DNA of 64,000 nucleotides, taken from positions 124,001-188,000 of the forward strand of contig MU270068.1 of assembly GCA_021432635.1 (NCBI GenBank), read 5' to 3'. The position numbers and the translations under genes were made by a program. Of this stretch, positions 23,701-33,109 are shown one piece after another. Under the pieces are notes generated by a model. It searched no databases, was not told the origin of the DNA, and saw nothing but the letters and a program-made list of their open reading frames with translations. Within the stretch, counting starts at the first letter, position 1. Each line of letters begins with the position of its first letter. Origin of the DNA: Thozetella sp. PMI_491. Its lineage: Eukaryota > Ascomycota > Sordariomycetes > Chaetosphaeriales > Chaetosphaeriaceae.

Positions 23701-24696
23701 GAGCTTTTCCTGCGCTTCGGCAACTTGCTTATTGAGCGCCTCCAGCTCCGAGGCGTGCTCTGCTTTCAAACTATCTAGGGCCTCGGCATCGCTGGCAGGT
23801 TGCGCCTGGTCGCCGCCCTTTGCACCGAGCTCGGCTATCTTCTCCTCGGAAGCAGCAATCTTGGCTTTGAGATCGGCGATCTCGGTCTCGCTGGATGCGA
23901 GCTTGCCCTTGAGTTCATCAATTTCTTTGGTAGAAGCGCCCGCGGCAGCGGATCCAGTGCTGGTGGCGCTCGAGAGCGAGGCGCGGGGAGCAGCTCTCGG
24001 GGCCGCAGCGCTCGAAGTGCCCGTGGCGCCAGCCAAGTTCGACAGCCGCTTCTTCGCCTCGGCCACGGCTCCAGTTGCCGCTGGGCGCGTCGCGCTCGGA
24101 GCCGCTGCCCGGGTCGTAGTGGCAGCGGTCCCAGTAGGCGACTTCACCGCGGTGCCAACCGGCCGCGGTGAAGCCGTGCTGCTGGTGCTGGAGAGAGGTT
24201 TACGGGCGGCAGTTGTGGTGGATGTAGAAGAGGTAGCGCTCGGCTTTGGTTTGCCCGGCGAAGCAGTTGTGCTGCCGGAGACGGTTGAGGTTCGGCGCGC
24301 GGTGGTCGAAGTCGCAGCACGCTTCTTCTCGTCTTCCGATACCGACGGCTGGGACCGGTGCGTGGCCGTTGAGGTCGAGGTCGTCGGCCGCTTTACAGCG
24401 GTAGTGCCAGCAGGAGGCCGGGTGGGAGGCTTGCTCAAACCGCCGGTCGTGGTGCTCGTGCGAGTCGAGGTGGCAGTCGGCTTCGCGACAGTTGGCTTCG
24501 CGGCAGTCGTGCCCGCCGCTGCAGGGCGGCGGGCGGCAGCTGTCGTGCCCACGGTGGACGTTCGCTTCGCAACGGTTGAGCTCGTCGCGGTCTTGGCTAC
24601 TGTCGGCTTGGCCGAAGCTGCGGCCGGTGCTGCAGGCTTCTCGGCCGGAGCAGCATCGGCGTGCTGGACGTGCTCGAAGCTATCGCCGTCCGACAT
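20734..24696 (-). CDS. Large coiled-coil protein with tandem 26-residue repeats
   Basis: Three exons on minus: 24696-21187, 21113-21002 and 20837-20734, giving 1241 residues. Residues about 1-235 are a Thr/Ser/Ala/Pro/Lys-rich, basic, probably disordered region with repeated TVAK/RTST/KPT words. From about 250 to 1170 the sequence is a nearly uninterrupted coiled coil rich in Glu, Ala, Lys and Leu. Inside it, residues about 738-867 contain five 26-residue tandem units (S-HAEE-AAAKSAGEGAFASQLE type). The short C-terminal exons give an acidic stretch and a conserved-looking end, AKAQLTAGQLMDLDKDMR. This is the build of a filament, tether or cytoskeletal adaptor; a basic N-terminus followed by a long rod would fit a microtubule or organelle linker, but that is inference. 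No motor, SMC or other enzymatic domain is present. The last acceptor (GATAG) was chosen because the adjacent TTCAG breaks the frame. Confidence 0.85.
22095..22480 (-). repeat. Coding tandem repeat, 78-bp unit, about five copies
   Basis: The word SCTGYGAAGCAAAGG-like (plus strand) recurs at about 22101, 22179, 22257, 22335 and 22413, exactly 78 bases apart, and the intervening sequence is strongly similar. It encodes the 26-residue units of the coiled-coil protein. Confidence 0.85.
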
Positions 24697-26836
24697 GATG
24701 GGCTACAGGTCAGCTCAGGGTGATGGCTGTGGTGTATGCAATAGAGCAATTGGGCTGTCCACGGCTTCGGTCAGCGAACGGATCGAGGCTGGGGCTGGCG
24801 AGGATCGAAAAGCTGGTGCGGTGCGTCCCGGAGCTCTCGAGCCGTGGCGGTTCTCAATCGTAATGTATATGGTCTGGCCACGGCGTTGCAAGGGGGAGAG
24901 AGTGCGAGAAAACGGTGGCAGAGATGACCGCCGGGGCGTCAAAGGAAAAAGGGGGCTTCCACAGCTAGGGCAACACCGACCTTCTCGCGACCTCCTATTC
25001 TAGGTCGGAATAATTTACTTAAGCGCCACAAAAAAGTTGGAGTAGCTTCGGCTGGCGCGCCAAGTGGTGACTCCCGAAAGCCGAAGCTCGATAGTCAGTG
25101 GCGAATCGATCAGAAAACAGTGATATGCACTTCCCGTAACGACCGCGAGAGTCGCAAAGGAAGAAGGTTGCAGATAGCAAGGGAAGCAGTCGGCCGGATC
25201 AGCTCGCAGGATGAGGGAGAAAGAGGAGGGAAGAAGAATGTTTCAATGCGGCTAGTCGAGACCTGCAGAGCACGGGGCGCACGCAGGCATGGGATGTGGA
25301 AGTGTGGAAGTGGGAGGCCGGGACACTGACGGCGGTTCGTGGCTTCCAGCCGGCGCTTGACAGGGGGTGTGGGTGGTGGGTGGGCCGTAGACGTTGCACC
25401 CAACGCCGTGTGGGGACGCGAGCAAGGGGGTAGTCAAAGAAGCGAGCTTCCTGGATTTTTATTTTATTTTATTTTGGCCTTGGACAATTGGGAGCTTGGA
25501 TCTGCTGCCCCTCCGCGCTTTGCCAGCTCGCGTCTTCACCGCTTTATGCATGCGACCAAGGCGAGCAAGAAAGAAAGAAAGAAAGCGGCCGCCGAGGCTG
25601 TAGCCTGATGTTAAATAACCCCGGCGGCCCACTGGGCCAGCCTGGGGCCAGCCTGGGATGGCCCTCCGAAGAGCGGGTGTTTTACGTCGCCTCGCAAGCT
25701 AGGAAGATCTCAATGCAAGGCAGTTGTGGCCGCGTTGCTGATTCGACACGAGGGACGTCCGTGTTAGAGAAGGGATCGTCCGCCGGGATCAGTAAAGATG
25801 GGACGAAGTCATATCTATATCAGACCGAGCTAAGGCCTTGGGAAACAGGACGCATCCCGGGTGTAATACATCATGTACATGTTAAATGAGGCCGGGGGGC
25901 GAGGGAGGGGCCGTGAGCTGGTCTAAGCTGGAGGCGCCGCTGTTACTGAGTAGGGCTACGGAGTACTCCGTACGGCTCTCGTGTGCTTGGCCAATGTTGC
26001 GGCTGCCACTCCATGTGATAGATGATATAAAGCTGGGGTCAGCCCGGCCGTGCTCGCGCTGAGAACTTTCCAGGGTTCGGGAGAAGAAGGGTCGGTCGCT
26101 GTAATTATTGAAGGAGAGCCAGAGAAACACCCACGTCGTGCCTGCCCCTCCCGCGGTCCCGGGTCGCCCGTCAATTAAACTAAGGTGTGTCCGTGCGAAA
26201 CCTACCCTCACCTTGGCGAGCTTCGTAGCTTTGAGCCCGGGCGCTGCTGTAATCATTCAATGCTGTCAAGTGTCAGTGTCACAGCCTGGAACGACATCGA
26301 TTGACCAATGCCCAAGAGACCCTTGGGCAGAAAAATGCCGAATCGATCTCTCCTGGCCATGCGACCCAACTCCGGACCCCTCCATGACCCCCATAACTAG
26401 CGCCAGTGCCCAATCGCGTCGATGATGTGGCGAGCTGTCGTTGGCGAACATGCAGCCCATTGGGCCGCCCTATCGCGCAATCTAGCCTCTATGCCCGGGG
26501 AGATGACCTCCAAAGCCGTGCTCAGGAGATTGGTGCAGGAATTGTGCTCAAGGCACGTCAACTGGCGCCGTGCCAGCGCAGGTGCACGACATGGCATGAC
26601 GCGCCAGGAATGGCTGATGTATTGGGTATCGGGGCCAGCCAGTAGGCGCCAGCAACCAAGCATGTGCGCTCAGCTGCTAACACTAGGCTGAGTACCTTAG
26701 GTACAATAAAAATATTGGGTATCGCAAGGTAAACGTTCAGAAGAGAAAAAGTGACATTTACATGCACACGCAACCTGCTCGACACACACGAGCTGTATCC
26801 CCCCTCCGCTTGCTTTCGTAGAGATGCGAGATCCGG
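24697..26836. other. Intergenic, 2.1 kb
   Basis: Upstream region of the coiled-coil gene followed by the 3' side of the next minus-strand gene. It contains a T/A-rich run (ATTTTTATTTTATTTTATTTT at about 25455) and GAAA repeats near 25570. Open frames here lack domains and codon bias. Confidence 0.5.
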
Positions 26837-29836
26837 CTAGGCCAGCTCTTTGATCTTTGCCTCCACGTCTTCCACACTGCATTCGAGAATCTCAGCCCAG
26901 CCCTTGATCTCGCTGGCCTGAGGCTTGCCGCCGCACTCTTGCAACTCCGTCGCCAACCATTCTGTATCCTCCGCTGTCCATTCGAAACCTGACGTGTCCA
27001 TGCTGCTGCTCACCGCAGTGATGTTGGAAACCTTCTCTGCTTGGCCTGGAATAGATAGGCCCTCCTGAGTTACGGCTAAGTCTGGGCGCCGTGGTTGGCT
27101 GGGCTGGCGTGCCGACTCATCACCCTTTGTAGACATTGCTTGCTGAGGAGGTGGTATGCTCAAAGAGGCCACAGGTCTGTCCTTCCAGACGTTGACTAAA
27201 CTCAACGGCAGGTTGCGCCGCGGGTGAAACTGCGTTGCTGGCGGGCCGGCAGCCGGGTAGGCTGACGCCTGGGACGCCGGTTTGGACGGGATGGACGGCC
27301 GAGTTGCCCCTGGGCCAGTTGGCAACACCAATCCCCGTGATGTTGGTTGCGTGGCTGGAAGTGGCAGCGAAGAAGAGGGGGAAGATCGTAGGTGCCGCGG
27401 CTGTTGTGGCAATGAGACTAGCCGGTCCGAGCTGGCTCCGGCAGCTGTTGTTCTCCCATGAGGAGCAGACGCAGTCGTGATCGAGCCCTGCGAGACGGTA
27501 GCGACGCTAGTTAGCTGTCGGGTCTGCACCACAGCAGTAACAGGTGTTGATGATGCTGGGGAAACGCGGCCGGGAACTGGATTCCAGAGTGCTCTCCGGG
27601 CCGCTTCCCGCTCCAGCTCCAGCTTTCTCATTTCATAGGTAGACTGGCACATCTCGGTATACCTCCGCCTCTTCTCTGCCAGGACCTCATTCTTGGCTTT
27701 CTCCTCCGCGGCGCGCCGAGCATCTTCACGCTTCAGCAGCTCTAAGTTCCGCAACCTCTCGACGGCTCTCGCCTCCTGCGCGGCTGCTTCGCTCAGACGC
27801 TGCTTTTCTTGATAGGTTCGCCATGCGTCATGTTCATCATCAAGCCAGGCCATAGGCTCCTGCAGGCTCTTGGAGAATGCCCCAATATAGCTGCGAAAAG
27901 CTCGCCCATCTAATCTCGTAAGCACCCAAGGAGTGCCGCCCACAATCGTGTCCACATCCCGCCGAACCACAGCCTCTAGGTCCATAATCCAACCAGCGAT
28001 TTTGGAAACAAGCCGTAGCGTGGTGGCCGTGAACCTGCAGTACTGGCTCGGGCCAACGACCGCTTCGTCTCCCTCGACGGCGCCGCCTAGGTTGAAAGCG
28101 GTCCACAGGGCGAGGAAGAGAACCGGGACGAGGCAGTGAGCCAGTTCATTAGTGGAAGGAACACCGCCTACTTCATCGTGGCCAGGGGCAACAATCTGCG
28201 TAATGATCTTGTCGACACTGAGATTGTATTGTTTGTGGTCAGATCGCTTGCTCTCCAGCCACTTTGCCTGGTCCTCGAGGTTGGACGCCCCGGGAGCCCT
28301 TTCCATATCTTTCTTCAGGATACACATATACATCCACAATCTCCGGCCAAGCTTGGAGACCAGAGTCGTAGGTAGTACATTGCTAGCGAATGCTTCTAGC
28401 AGCTGAGTAGCTGAGGCTTCCTGGCCGTCGAGTTCGAGAAGATGGCGCATCGGAGGCAGGCTCGCGCTCGATATCTCGGCAACTGGAATAGAGACAGAGC
28501 CTCGAGGCCCAATAGCCGATACAGACGCGCTGCGGGAAGCCATGCCGGGGTGCGTGTGGCCTCTCGGCACCGGGTGGAGTCCAAACTCGTCCCATCTTGT
28601 CGTGCTATGCCTACGGCGAGGCAAGTCGATGGCATCGATGTCGTCAATGTTCATGACGGGAGTGGCCGGTGCAACAGGTCGCAGGCGCTTCCTAGGAGTC
28701 AGGACCTTGCGCTTCGCCTTTGACCTGACCTTCTTGATGTTCTTGATGGGGGATTCATCTGCAAATTCGCCTAGCTTCGCTGAGAAGTCCGCGTCACCTT
28801 CGTCCCGCGCGTCTCTCCGGTTGCGCCTGTCCCCTCCTCCCCATTCATCAATGTCCGACTCGGCCACTTCCTCAATGGGATCGTCCGCAGCCGGTACAGA
28901 TGCGGCACATGCATTAACTCCTGGATTGGCGTCCCTTGGGGAAGAGGATGGAACGGAGTAGTCATCTCTCAGGTCATCCCCTCCTGTGTAATCGCTTGAC
29001 TCGTCGAGGACCGCCGGCAAGCCCTGATCCAAACCTTGCATCTGTCTGTCAGGTGGATGATCGGGGGATGACACTAGGTGTACTAAAGGCGAGCTCCCCT
29101 GAATGTCGCAGGAGAGATCAGGGGATAATCTATCAAGGCCCTGTGCTGGTTCTGCCGCTGTGGGGTGCCGTGGCAGCCGTCGTTTTGGTACCCTGGGTCT
29201 AGCGGCTAGGAATTTGTTTTTGTTTTTAAGAAGGAAGGGTGAGCGTCGCTGGGCTTCACTGGCGGATTCAGATCTACGCTTTTTGGCTCTCGATGAAGGT
29301 ATCAGCACCGTTGGTCTCCCCTTCAGCGCCGAGGTAAAGTGCTGGCGCGGTCTCGAGAAGCGATTTAGGACCTCTAGAGCAACTGGATCGACAAAGCCAT
29401 CCTCGTCCTCATCCTCGTCCTGGTCGCTGCTTTGCGGCGGGAGCATGGGCTTTGTCCGCGGTCGAGATGGAGCGGGCCCCTCAAAACCTCGGGTCGCCTT
29501 GAGCCGCTTTGGTTTCCGCCGCGTTGACGCGTCTGCATCCTCACCCTCGCCTTCGCCCTCGCCCTCTAGCATCTCCCGGAGAGTGGGCAGCTTTCCGTCC
29601 GGGTCGAGAGGAGCAGGCATACGCCGCTTCCTAGAGGTTTGGTCCTCTTGCAGTGGTCGTTTCCTCACGGATCGTCTTCTTGGGCGTAAGCTAGTCACCT
29701 CGGCGGGCGAGTGTGAGCGACTCTGGGGCGCAGGATCGGCCGAGATGCTGGCGTCCGAGCTGGACACCCCGTCAACCTTGACCTTGCGGGAAGATCGCAG
29801 GCGGCGTCGGGGGCTGCCCGGCTGGGCGTTAGACAT
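26837..29836 (-). CDS. Basic nuclear-type protein of unknown function, 999 residues
   Basis: A single 1000-codon open frame on minus with ATG at 29836. Residues 1-240 are very basic and Ser/Pro-rich with several bipartite-like Lys/Arg clusters (SPRRRLRSSRKVKVDG, RRRSVRKRP) and an acidic run EGEGEGEGEDAD, pointing to the nucleus. About 455-700 is a folded, hydrophobic region (for example LEAFASNVLPTTLVSKLGRR and LVPVLFLALWTAFNLGG). About 700-770 is a charged helix rich in Glu/Arg/Lys. A Ser/Pro/Thr-rich linker follows, then a compact C-terminal segment FEWTAEDTEWLATELQECGG with further Trp and acidic residues that faintly resembles a SANT/Myb helix set. I do not recognise the family. It shares a 348-bp divergent promoter with the Spf30-like splicing factor gene. 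Confidence 0.8.
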   Translation of the reverse strand: MSNAQPGSPRRRLRSSRKVKVDGVSSSDASISADPAPQSRSHSPAEVTSLRPRRRSVRKRPLQEDQTSRKRRMPAPLDPDGKLPTLREMLEGEGEGEGEDADASTRRKPKRLKATRGFEGPAPSRPRTKPMLPPQSSDQDEDEDEDGFVDPVALEVLNRFSRPRQHFTSALKGRPTVLIPSSRAKKRRSESASEAQRRSPFLLKNKNKFLAARPRVPKRRLPRHPTAAEPAQGLDRLSPDLSCDIQGSSPLVHLVSSPDHPPDRQMQGLDQGLPAVLDESSDYTGGDDLRDDYSVPSSSPRDANPGVNACAASVPAADDPIEEVAESDIDEWGGGDRRNRRDARDEGDADFSAKLGEFADESPIKNIKKVRSKAKRKVLTPRKRLRPVAPATPVMNIDDIDAIDLPRRRHSTTRWDEFGLHPVPRGHTHPGMASRSASVSAIGPRGSVSIPVAEISSASLPPMRHLLELDGQEASATQLLEAFASNVLPTTLVSKLGRRLWMYMCILKKDMERAPGASNLEDQAKWLESKRSDHKQYNLSVDKIITQIVAPGHDEVGGVPSTNELAHCLVPVLFLALWTAFNLGGAVEGDEAVVGPSQYCRFTATTLRLVSKIAGWIMDLEAVVRRDVDTIVGGTPWVLTRLDGRAFRSYIGAFSKSLQEPMAWLDDEHDAWRTYQEKQRLSEAAAQEARAVERLRNLELLKREDARRAAEEKAKNEVLAEKRRRYTEMCQSTYEMRKLELEREAARRALWNPVPGRVSPASSTPVTAVVQTRQLTSVATVSQGSITTASAPHGRTTAAGASSDRLVSLPQQPRHLRSSPSSSLPLPATQPTSRGLVLPTGPGATRPSIPSKPASQASAYPAAGPPATQFHPRRNLPLSLVNVWKDRPVASLSIPPPQQAMSTKGDESARQPSQPRRPDLAVTQEGLSIPGQAEKVSNITAVSSSMDTSGFEWTAEDTEWLATELQECGGKPQASEIKGWAEILECSVEDVEAKIKELA

Positions 29837-30184
29837 TTGAAGAGCGTATATAAAGCCGACGTTAGACCTGTCGTGGGTGCTGAGGGTTTGGTGGGGACGA
29901 TTGCCAGGGACCTAGCACAGCTTCCATGTAGGTAGCTTGATAGCTTTCGCGTCGATAGCGCGGCGCGACCAGCCCCGCTATAGTTAGCACGAGGCCATGT
30001 GATCCCGCCGCAATCCCTACCGACCGCTGAGAATTCGGTTTCCTCACAGCGGCTTCCACCACTAGTTACTTCCCCCACCCACCCTTTCATCATCATCCTC
30101 CACCTGTACAACGCCGCACGATCAAGCCGACGGAACATAAGCCACCCGTCGACAGCCTCCGACGTCGATATCCGAACGCCCACT
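29837..30184. promoter_or_regulatory. Divergent promoter, 348 bp
   Basis: The whole upstream region shared by the 999-residue protein gene (minus) and the Spf30-like gene (plus). It contains TATATAAAG at about 29846 and CT/AC-rich leader sequence before 30185. Shared control is possible but not shown. Confidence 0.5.
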
Positions 30185-31208
30185 ATGAGCGCCCAACTAG
30201 AGGAAGAGAAGAAGCAGTATGAGGAGCAGGTAAAAGAGTTCCCATGCACCAAGCCCTGAGAATCGCCACTGACTCGCTCGCACGCAGCTCGAGATCGTTG
30301 CCGCCTCTCTGAAAGATGACCCCGACAACGCTGAGTTAATTGGCCTCAAAGACGAGCTTGACCAGATGATCAAGCTGATTGATGATTCCCTCGCCGAGCT
30401 GCAGCCCAAAGCCGCACCCTCGAGGCCCGCCCCGAAGCGGCCCGCCAGCCCGCCACCTGCCGAGCAGAAATGGTCGCGCGAAAACCACCCGGCATTCAAG
30501 AAGGCCGCGCCGGAGGACAAGGAGCCGGAACCGGTGGCCGTGTCCTACAAGGTCAACGACACCGTCATGGCGAAGTGGGTGTCGGGCGACAAGGGCTACT
30601 ACCCAGCCCGCATCACTTCGGTGACTGGTTCGTCCACGGACCCCATCTACGTCGTCAAGTTCAAGAGTTATGACACGGTGGAGACGCTGCGCTCCAAGGA
30701 CATCCGCCCCATAGCACAGAAGCGCAAAGCTGACGGCTCGGCCGTCTCGAACAGCGCCCCGGCGCCTGCCGCCGCCCCGAGCCCGAGCAAGGTGGCGTCT
30801 CCAAGCTCGTCGACCCCGAATAGCGGTATCATCCTTAGCGCCGGCGCCGAGATGTATCCCCAGGCACAGCAGGCTGGCAAGGCGGCCGAGAAGCCGGACG
30901 ACGAGAAACCCAAGCCCAAGTTCAAGAAGATCAAGGCCAACAAGGAGCTCGAGGCGGGCAAGAACAAGTGGCAAGAGTTCAGCACTAAGGGCAAGGGCGG
31001 GAAGTCGGCCAAGAAGGACAGCATGTTCCGGACCCCAGACGGAATCCACGGACGAGGTAAGGCGCCCGGCTCTGTGGCACTCCTCGCCTACCTCAGCGTG
31101 TTTTGCTAATCACTTCTCTCAGTTGGCTTCACGGGCTCTGGCCAAGCTATGCGCAAAGATCCTACGCGCAGCCGGCATATCTACCAGCAGAACGAGGATG
31201 TAGACTAA
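30185..31208 (+). CDS. Spf30-like (SMNDC1) Tudor-domain splicing factor
   Basis: Three exons: 30185-30229, 30288-31056 and 31123-31208, giving 299 residues. The N-terminal ~45 residues form an acidic helix (LEIVAASLKDDPDNAELIGL, DELDQMIKLIDDSLAEL). Residues about 100-158 are a Tudor domain: YKVNDTVMAKWVSGDKGYYP, ARITSV, YVVKFKSYDTVETL and RSKDIRPI, with aromatic residues suited to bind symmetric dimethyl-arginine on Sm proteins. The C-terminus has the FKKIKANKELEAGKNKWQEF block and the RMFRTPDG-type ending (DSMFRTPDGIHGRG, VGFTGSGQAMRKDPTR) typical of the SPF30 family. The protein acts in spliceosome (U4/U6.U5 tri-snRNP) assembly. Divergent from the 999-residue protein gene and convergent with the IND1-like gene. 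Confidence 0.9.
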
Positions 31209-31671
31209 CTCAAATCTTTGTTTTCAGAACCTCTCGATATTGGACGGACAGTCTCGGTTCTCGAGGATCTCGCCTGCCCGCTCCCTTTTTTTTTTCCCCC
31301 GCGAGGCAAGCAGTCGGGGCGTTTCGGGCGAACAGAGTTTGGCCGTTGATTCTCCCGGTAATCTCAACCACGCTACAATAGGATAGAGGCTAACGGTTGT
31401 TTGACCAAACCTGTGTACCCAGCGACGGTACAGAGGTTGGCTGTTTTGGGCTTCTCGGCCTCCGCCGCGATGCAGGACAAAGGGGCTTTGCAAAGAATAA
31501 TGATATACCCATTCTGCTACTCCGGACGCCCTGCCCACTGCTCGTGAAAGATGGTTCCATTAGAGCCGGCAAGCCCTTCCAAGTAGCTAGTGTTGCATAT
31601 ACAGTACATCGACACCGTAAGCTTCCGACGCCCCAAGGCGGCTCACCAAAGCACCGCGCGAAGGTGTCGCC
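31209..31671. other. Convergent intergenic region
   Basis: Between the Spf30-like gene and the IND1-like gene; presumably 3' UTRs. No gene seen. Confidence 0.5.
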
Positions 31672-32634
31672 TCAGAGCGCAATCTTGCCCCCAACCGTCC
31701 TTGCGATGTCCATGAAGACTTTTGCTCGCTCGCTATCCGGCTCCGCGACCACTGTCGGCTTTCCGCGTTCTGCATCTTCCGCAATGCTCGGGTGCAGAGG
31801 CACCTCGCCCAGTAAATCCACCCCGAGCTGCTCGCACGTCTTTGCTACCGCGTCGGTCGAGCCGGCATAGCCCGCCATGTTCTGCACGATCCCGAGCACC
31901 GGGACCTTGACCTTATTCCACATCTCCACCCCCTTTCCTGCTGTCTTCGCCGCCAGGCCGTAGGGTGTAGTGACCACGACCGCCCCGTCCAGGACGATCT
32001 GCTGCGCGATGCTCAGCTGCGTGTCTCCCGTGCCTGGCGGAAGGTCTAGGACCAATACGTCGAGACCGCCCCATTCTACCTGGTGCAGGAGCTGCTGAAG
32101 AGCTTTCATCAGTAATGGGCCGCGCCACACCACGACGTTGTCCTCGCCAACAAGATATCCCAGGGACATGGTCTTGACACCGTAATTCGTCAGCGGGAGG
32201 AGCTGGTCCCGGGGCGACAGCTCTGGCTGCTCCGACGGCATGTTAAACAAGGTGGGGATCATAGGCGTGAAGAGGTCGGTGTCAAGGATGCCAGTGCGGC
32301 GGCCCTGGCGCGCGAAGGCGAGGGCGAGGTTGCCTAAGAAGTGGCGGTTCAGCCATGGGCTCTCTGGCAAGGAGCGCCCCTGCCAGAGCTGCCTCGCGGA
32401 GTCTTACCTGCAACTGTGCTCTTTCCCACGCCACCCTTGGCAGAGGATACAGCGATGACCTTGCTAACAGTAGGGATGCGACGCTTCTCAGGCAGGCCCC
32501 GTTGCATACGGGGGATGGTCCCAGATTTCGGGAGACCCTGTCTACCCGGTCAGCGCCGAGACTCACATCGGTTCGGATTGTCAACGGACCAAGGGGTTCT
32601 CATGGCTGCGTAGCGTTCTGCATGCCTGCAGCAT
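31672..32634 (-). CDS. IND1/NUBPL-like mitochondrial P-loop Fe-S carrier
   Basis: Three exons on minus: 32634-32590, 32537-32408 and 32333-31672, giving 278 residues. The short N-terminus MLQACRTLRSHENPLGLPKS suits a mitochondrial presequence. The Walker A motif AKGGVGKST is at about 48-56 (deviant, Mrp type), followed by LAFARQGRRTGILDTD, the GYLVGED segment and DVLVLDLPPGTGD with the Mrp switch. IND1 delivers [4Fe-4S] clusters to respiratory complex I. Odd point: after VLGIVQNMAGYAG, where the family normally has a CPxC-type pair for cluster binding, this protein has no CxxC; the only cysteine nearby is in AKTCEQLG. The first intron has the weak donor GTCCGT, chosen because it alone gives HENPLGLP. 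Divergent from the BFR2 gene. Confidence 0.85.
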
Positions 32635-33109
32635 GAGCCGACTCGTCGGCCTCATTGTGCTCCAGGAACGCCGCGTCGGCGCGAGGACATCCCAGGCTCG
32701 CCTCGTCCAACTTTTCAAATCTGCACAGTGCCCTGGTCCAGGAGCTCCGGCGCATCAATTCTCGGCGCGGTTGCTGATCTCACTCAGATCTCCTATCTAC
32801 GCCATCAGCATTCATCCACAGCTCCTTCGGGTATAGAAGGGCTACCAATGGCGTACAAAACTCGGTGAAGTCCGCCGGAGCCAGTAAAGTATTAAATCGC
32901 TTCCAGAAGTAGACTACTTTAGAGGTCCAGAGCAGATGGAGCTTGCCAAGTACTATGCAGGATCGTGGATGGGCTCCTGCGCCAGCGGCCCACATGAGCC
33001 CCAGTATAATTCTGCCGTTCCTCCCCGCTAAAATTTCGAGCTCTTCAACCCTCTGAGAATTTTCTTAGCGGGGTGACTTCTCACCCAATTCTCAGCACCA
33101 CGAGACACC
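32635..33109. promoter_or_regulatory. Divergent upstream region of IND1-like and BFR2 genes
   Basis: 475 bp between two divergent start codons. No clear TATA element was noticed. It must hold both promoters. Confidence 0.5.

Noticed and set aside
23732-25003. 423-codon plus-strand frame opposite the coiled-coil gene
   Set aside because: Mirror of the Ala/Glu/Thr-rich coding strand; no independent start context or domain.
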